Source of the DNA: Oligoflexia bacterium | Lineage (GTDB): Bacteria > Bdellovibrionota > Bacteriovoracia > Bacteriovoracales > Bacteriovoracaceae | Direction: 5' to 3' | NCBI GenBank assembly: GCA_015231955.1 | Contig: JADGAN010000031.1 | Coordinates: forward strand, 1-62,219 | Length of the DNA: 62,219 bases | Part shown: piece by piece, positions 61,996 through 62,219 of the stretch | How positions within the stretch are numbered: position 1 is the stretch's first letter | Layout: the number at the start of each line of letters is the position of its first letter | Program-made: the position numbers and the translations under genes | Notes under the pieces: generated by a model | Seen by the model: the letters and a program-made list of their open reading frames with translations, nothing else | What the model was told of the DNA's origin: nothing | Database searches by the model: none

Positions 61996-62117
61996 CATTA
62001 GTTGATTTTAGGTAACTGCTCACACCCTTCGGCCATCTACCCTCTACCGGATGCTGAAAGTTGCTTAGCTAACAGCATTTGGTTGAGAGGTTAAGGTTGA
62101 GGGGTGTGAGCTAATGG
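61996..62117. repeat. Interrupted long inverted repeat before the last gene
   Basis: GCTCACACCC (62018-62027) pairs perfectly with GGGTGTGAGC (62102-62111). Outside it, CCATTAG (61996-62002) pairs with CTAATGG (62111-62117) after a 15-base bulge. Inside, ATGCTG and CAGCAT form a small nested stem. It lies between the lipoprotein start and the gene at 62206, so it may be a 5'-leader structure or a binding region. No T-run. Confidence 0.45.
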
Positions 62118-62205
62118 AATGGACTCGCCTCTTTTAAATACGGCATCTAAGTGCCAGAATAGTAAAAAAACTAATTTATTATTCACATTAAAAAAGGACG
62201 AATCC

Positions 62206-62219
62206 ATGAGTAAGATTAG
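62206..62219 (+). CDS. Start of a gene cut by the window end
   Basis: ATG 62206 follows AAAAAGGA at 8-base spacing. Only MSKI is visible, so nothing can be said about function. The ribosome site makes a real start likely. Confidence 0.5.

Overview
The window reads as a low-to-moderate GC chromosome segment of a Gram-negative bacterium. There are two TolC-type outer-membrane channels, Sec signal peptides, lipoboxes and an outer-membrane porin/cytochrome. Several families (DUF2608 HAD-like protein, an HNH nuclease of the DUF222 style, Ig/GLUG lipoprotein, FHA/coiled-coil protein, LEER-motif repeat protein) recall Bdellovibrionota and other 'deltaproteobacterial' lineages. That placement is inference only: no rRNA or marker gene is present. 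No tRNA, rRNA, CRISPR array or intact transposon was seen.

Layout. 0.2-2.6 kb: a secreted protein with a nucleotidyltransferase-like start and six 30-residue repeats. 3.2-11.0 kb: a complete kdp potassium system (kdpA-B-C-D-E), preceded by a 14-codon KdpF-like ORF and a KdpE-box-like direct repeat, with a CHASE/PAS sensor kinase upstream. 13.4-20.4 kb: a DUF2608 phosphatase-like protein, a BacNav-type voltage-gated channel with a glycine-containing filter, a secreted glycerophosphodiesterase, an FHA membrane protein, a frameshifted secreted gene and an HNH protein with an altered active site. 20.7-22.9 kb: a secreted protein with a Cys-His-Asp protein-glutaminase-like core.

23.0-26.6 kb and 53.2-57.4 kb hold two polymorphic-toxin cassettes of the same plan: signal-peptide helper genes, then a signal-peptide-bearing toxin with a pre-toxin TG region, then an immunity-like gene. 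Cassette A ends in a PSGNEAG-type toxin tip and contains a helper split by a three-copy 8-bp repeat. Cassette B ends in an EndoU-like RNase tip. It sits between 360-bp direct repeats that duplicate the rhodanese-glpD junction, the exact outcome expected from single-crossover integration of a circle.

26.8-47.2 kb is the most distinctive region: TolC 1, a PqqD-M50-HlyD membrane protein, a HlyD protein, a three-GAF-HlyD fusion, TolC 2, and a 1354-residue acidic protein of seven ~175-residue repeats starting with a basic LEERIAPG motif. The stop codon of the repeat protein abuts the start codon of TolC 2 (TAAATG). Next come a multispanning membrane protein and a DUF2723/TMEM260-like O-mannosyltransferase homologue. 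These are followed by a pseudo-M50 protein with two cyclic-nucleotide domains, co-transcribed with a pseudopilin-like protein. I infer an export and surface-modification system for the repeat protein. No ABC or RND pump is encoded here.

47.2-50.7 kb: a NYN nuclease, an XdhC homologue, a 48-residue membrane protein and a YceI/haem-porin pair. 50.8-53.1 kb is a decay zone (IS4 transposase tail, broken serine protease, broken rhodanese, truncated glpD copy). 57.9-61.9 kb: intact glpD and an Ig/GLUG lipoprotein. A final start codon at 62206 opens a gene cut by the window edge.
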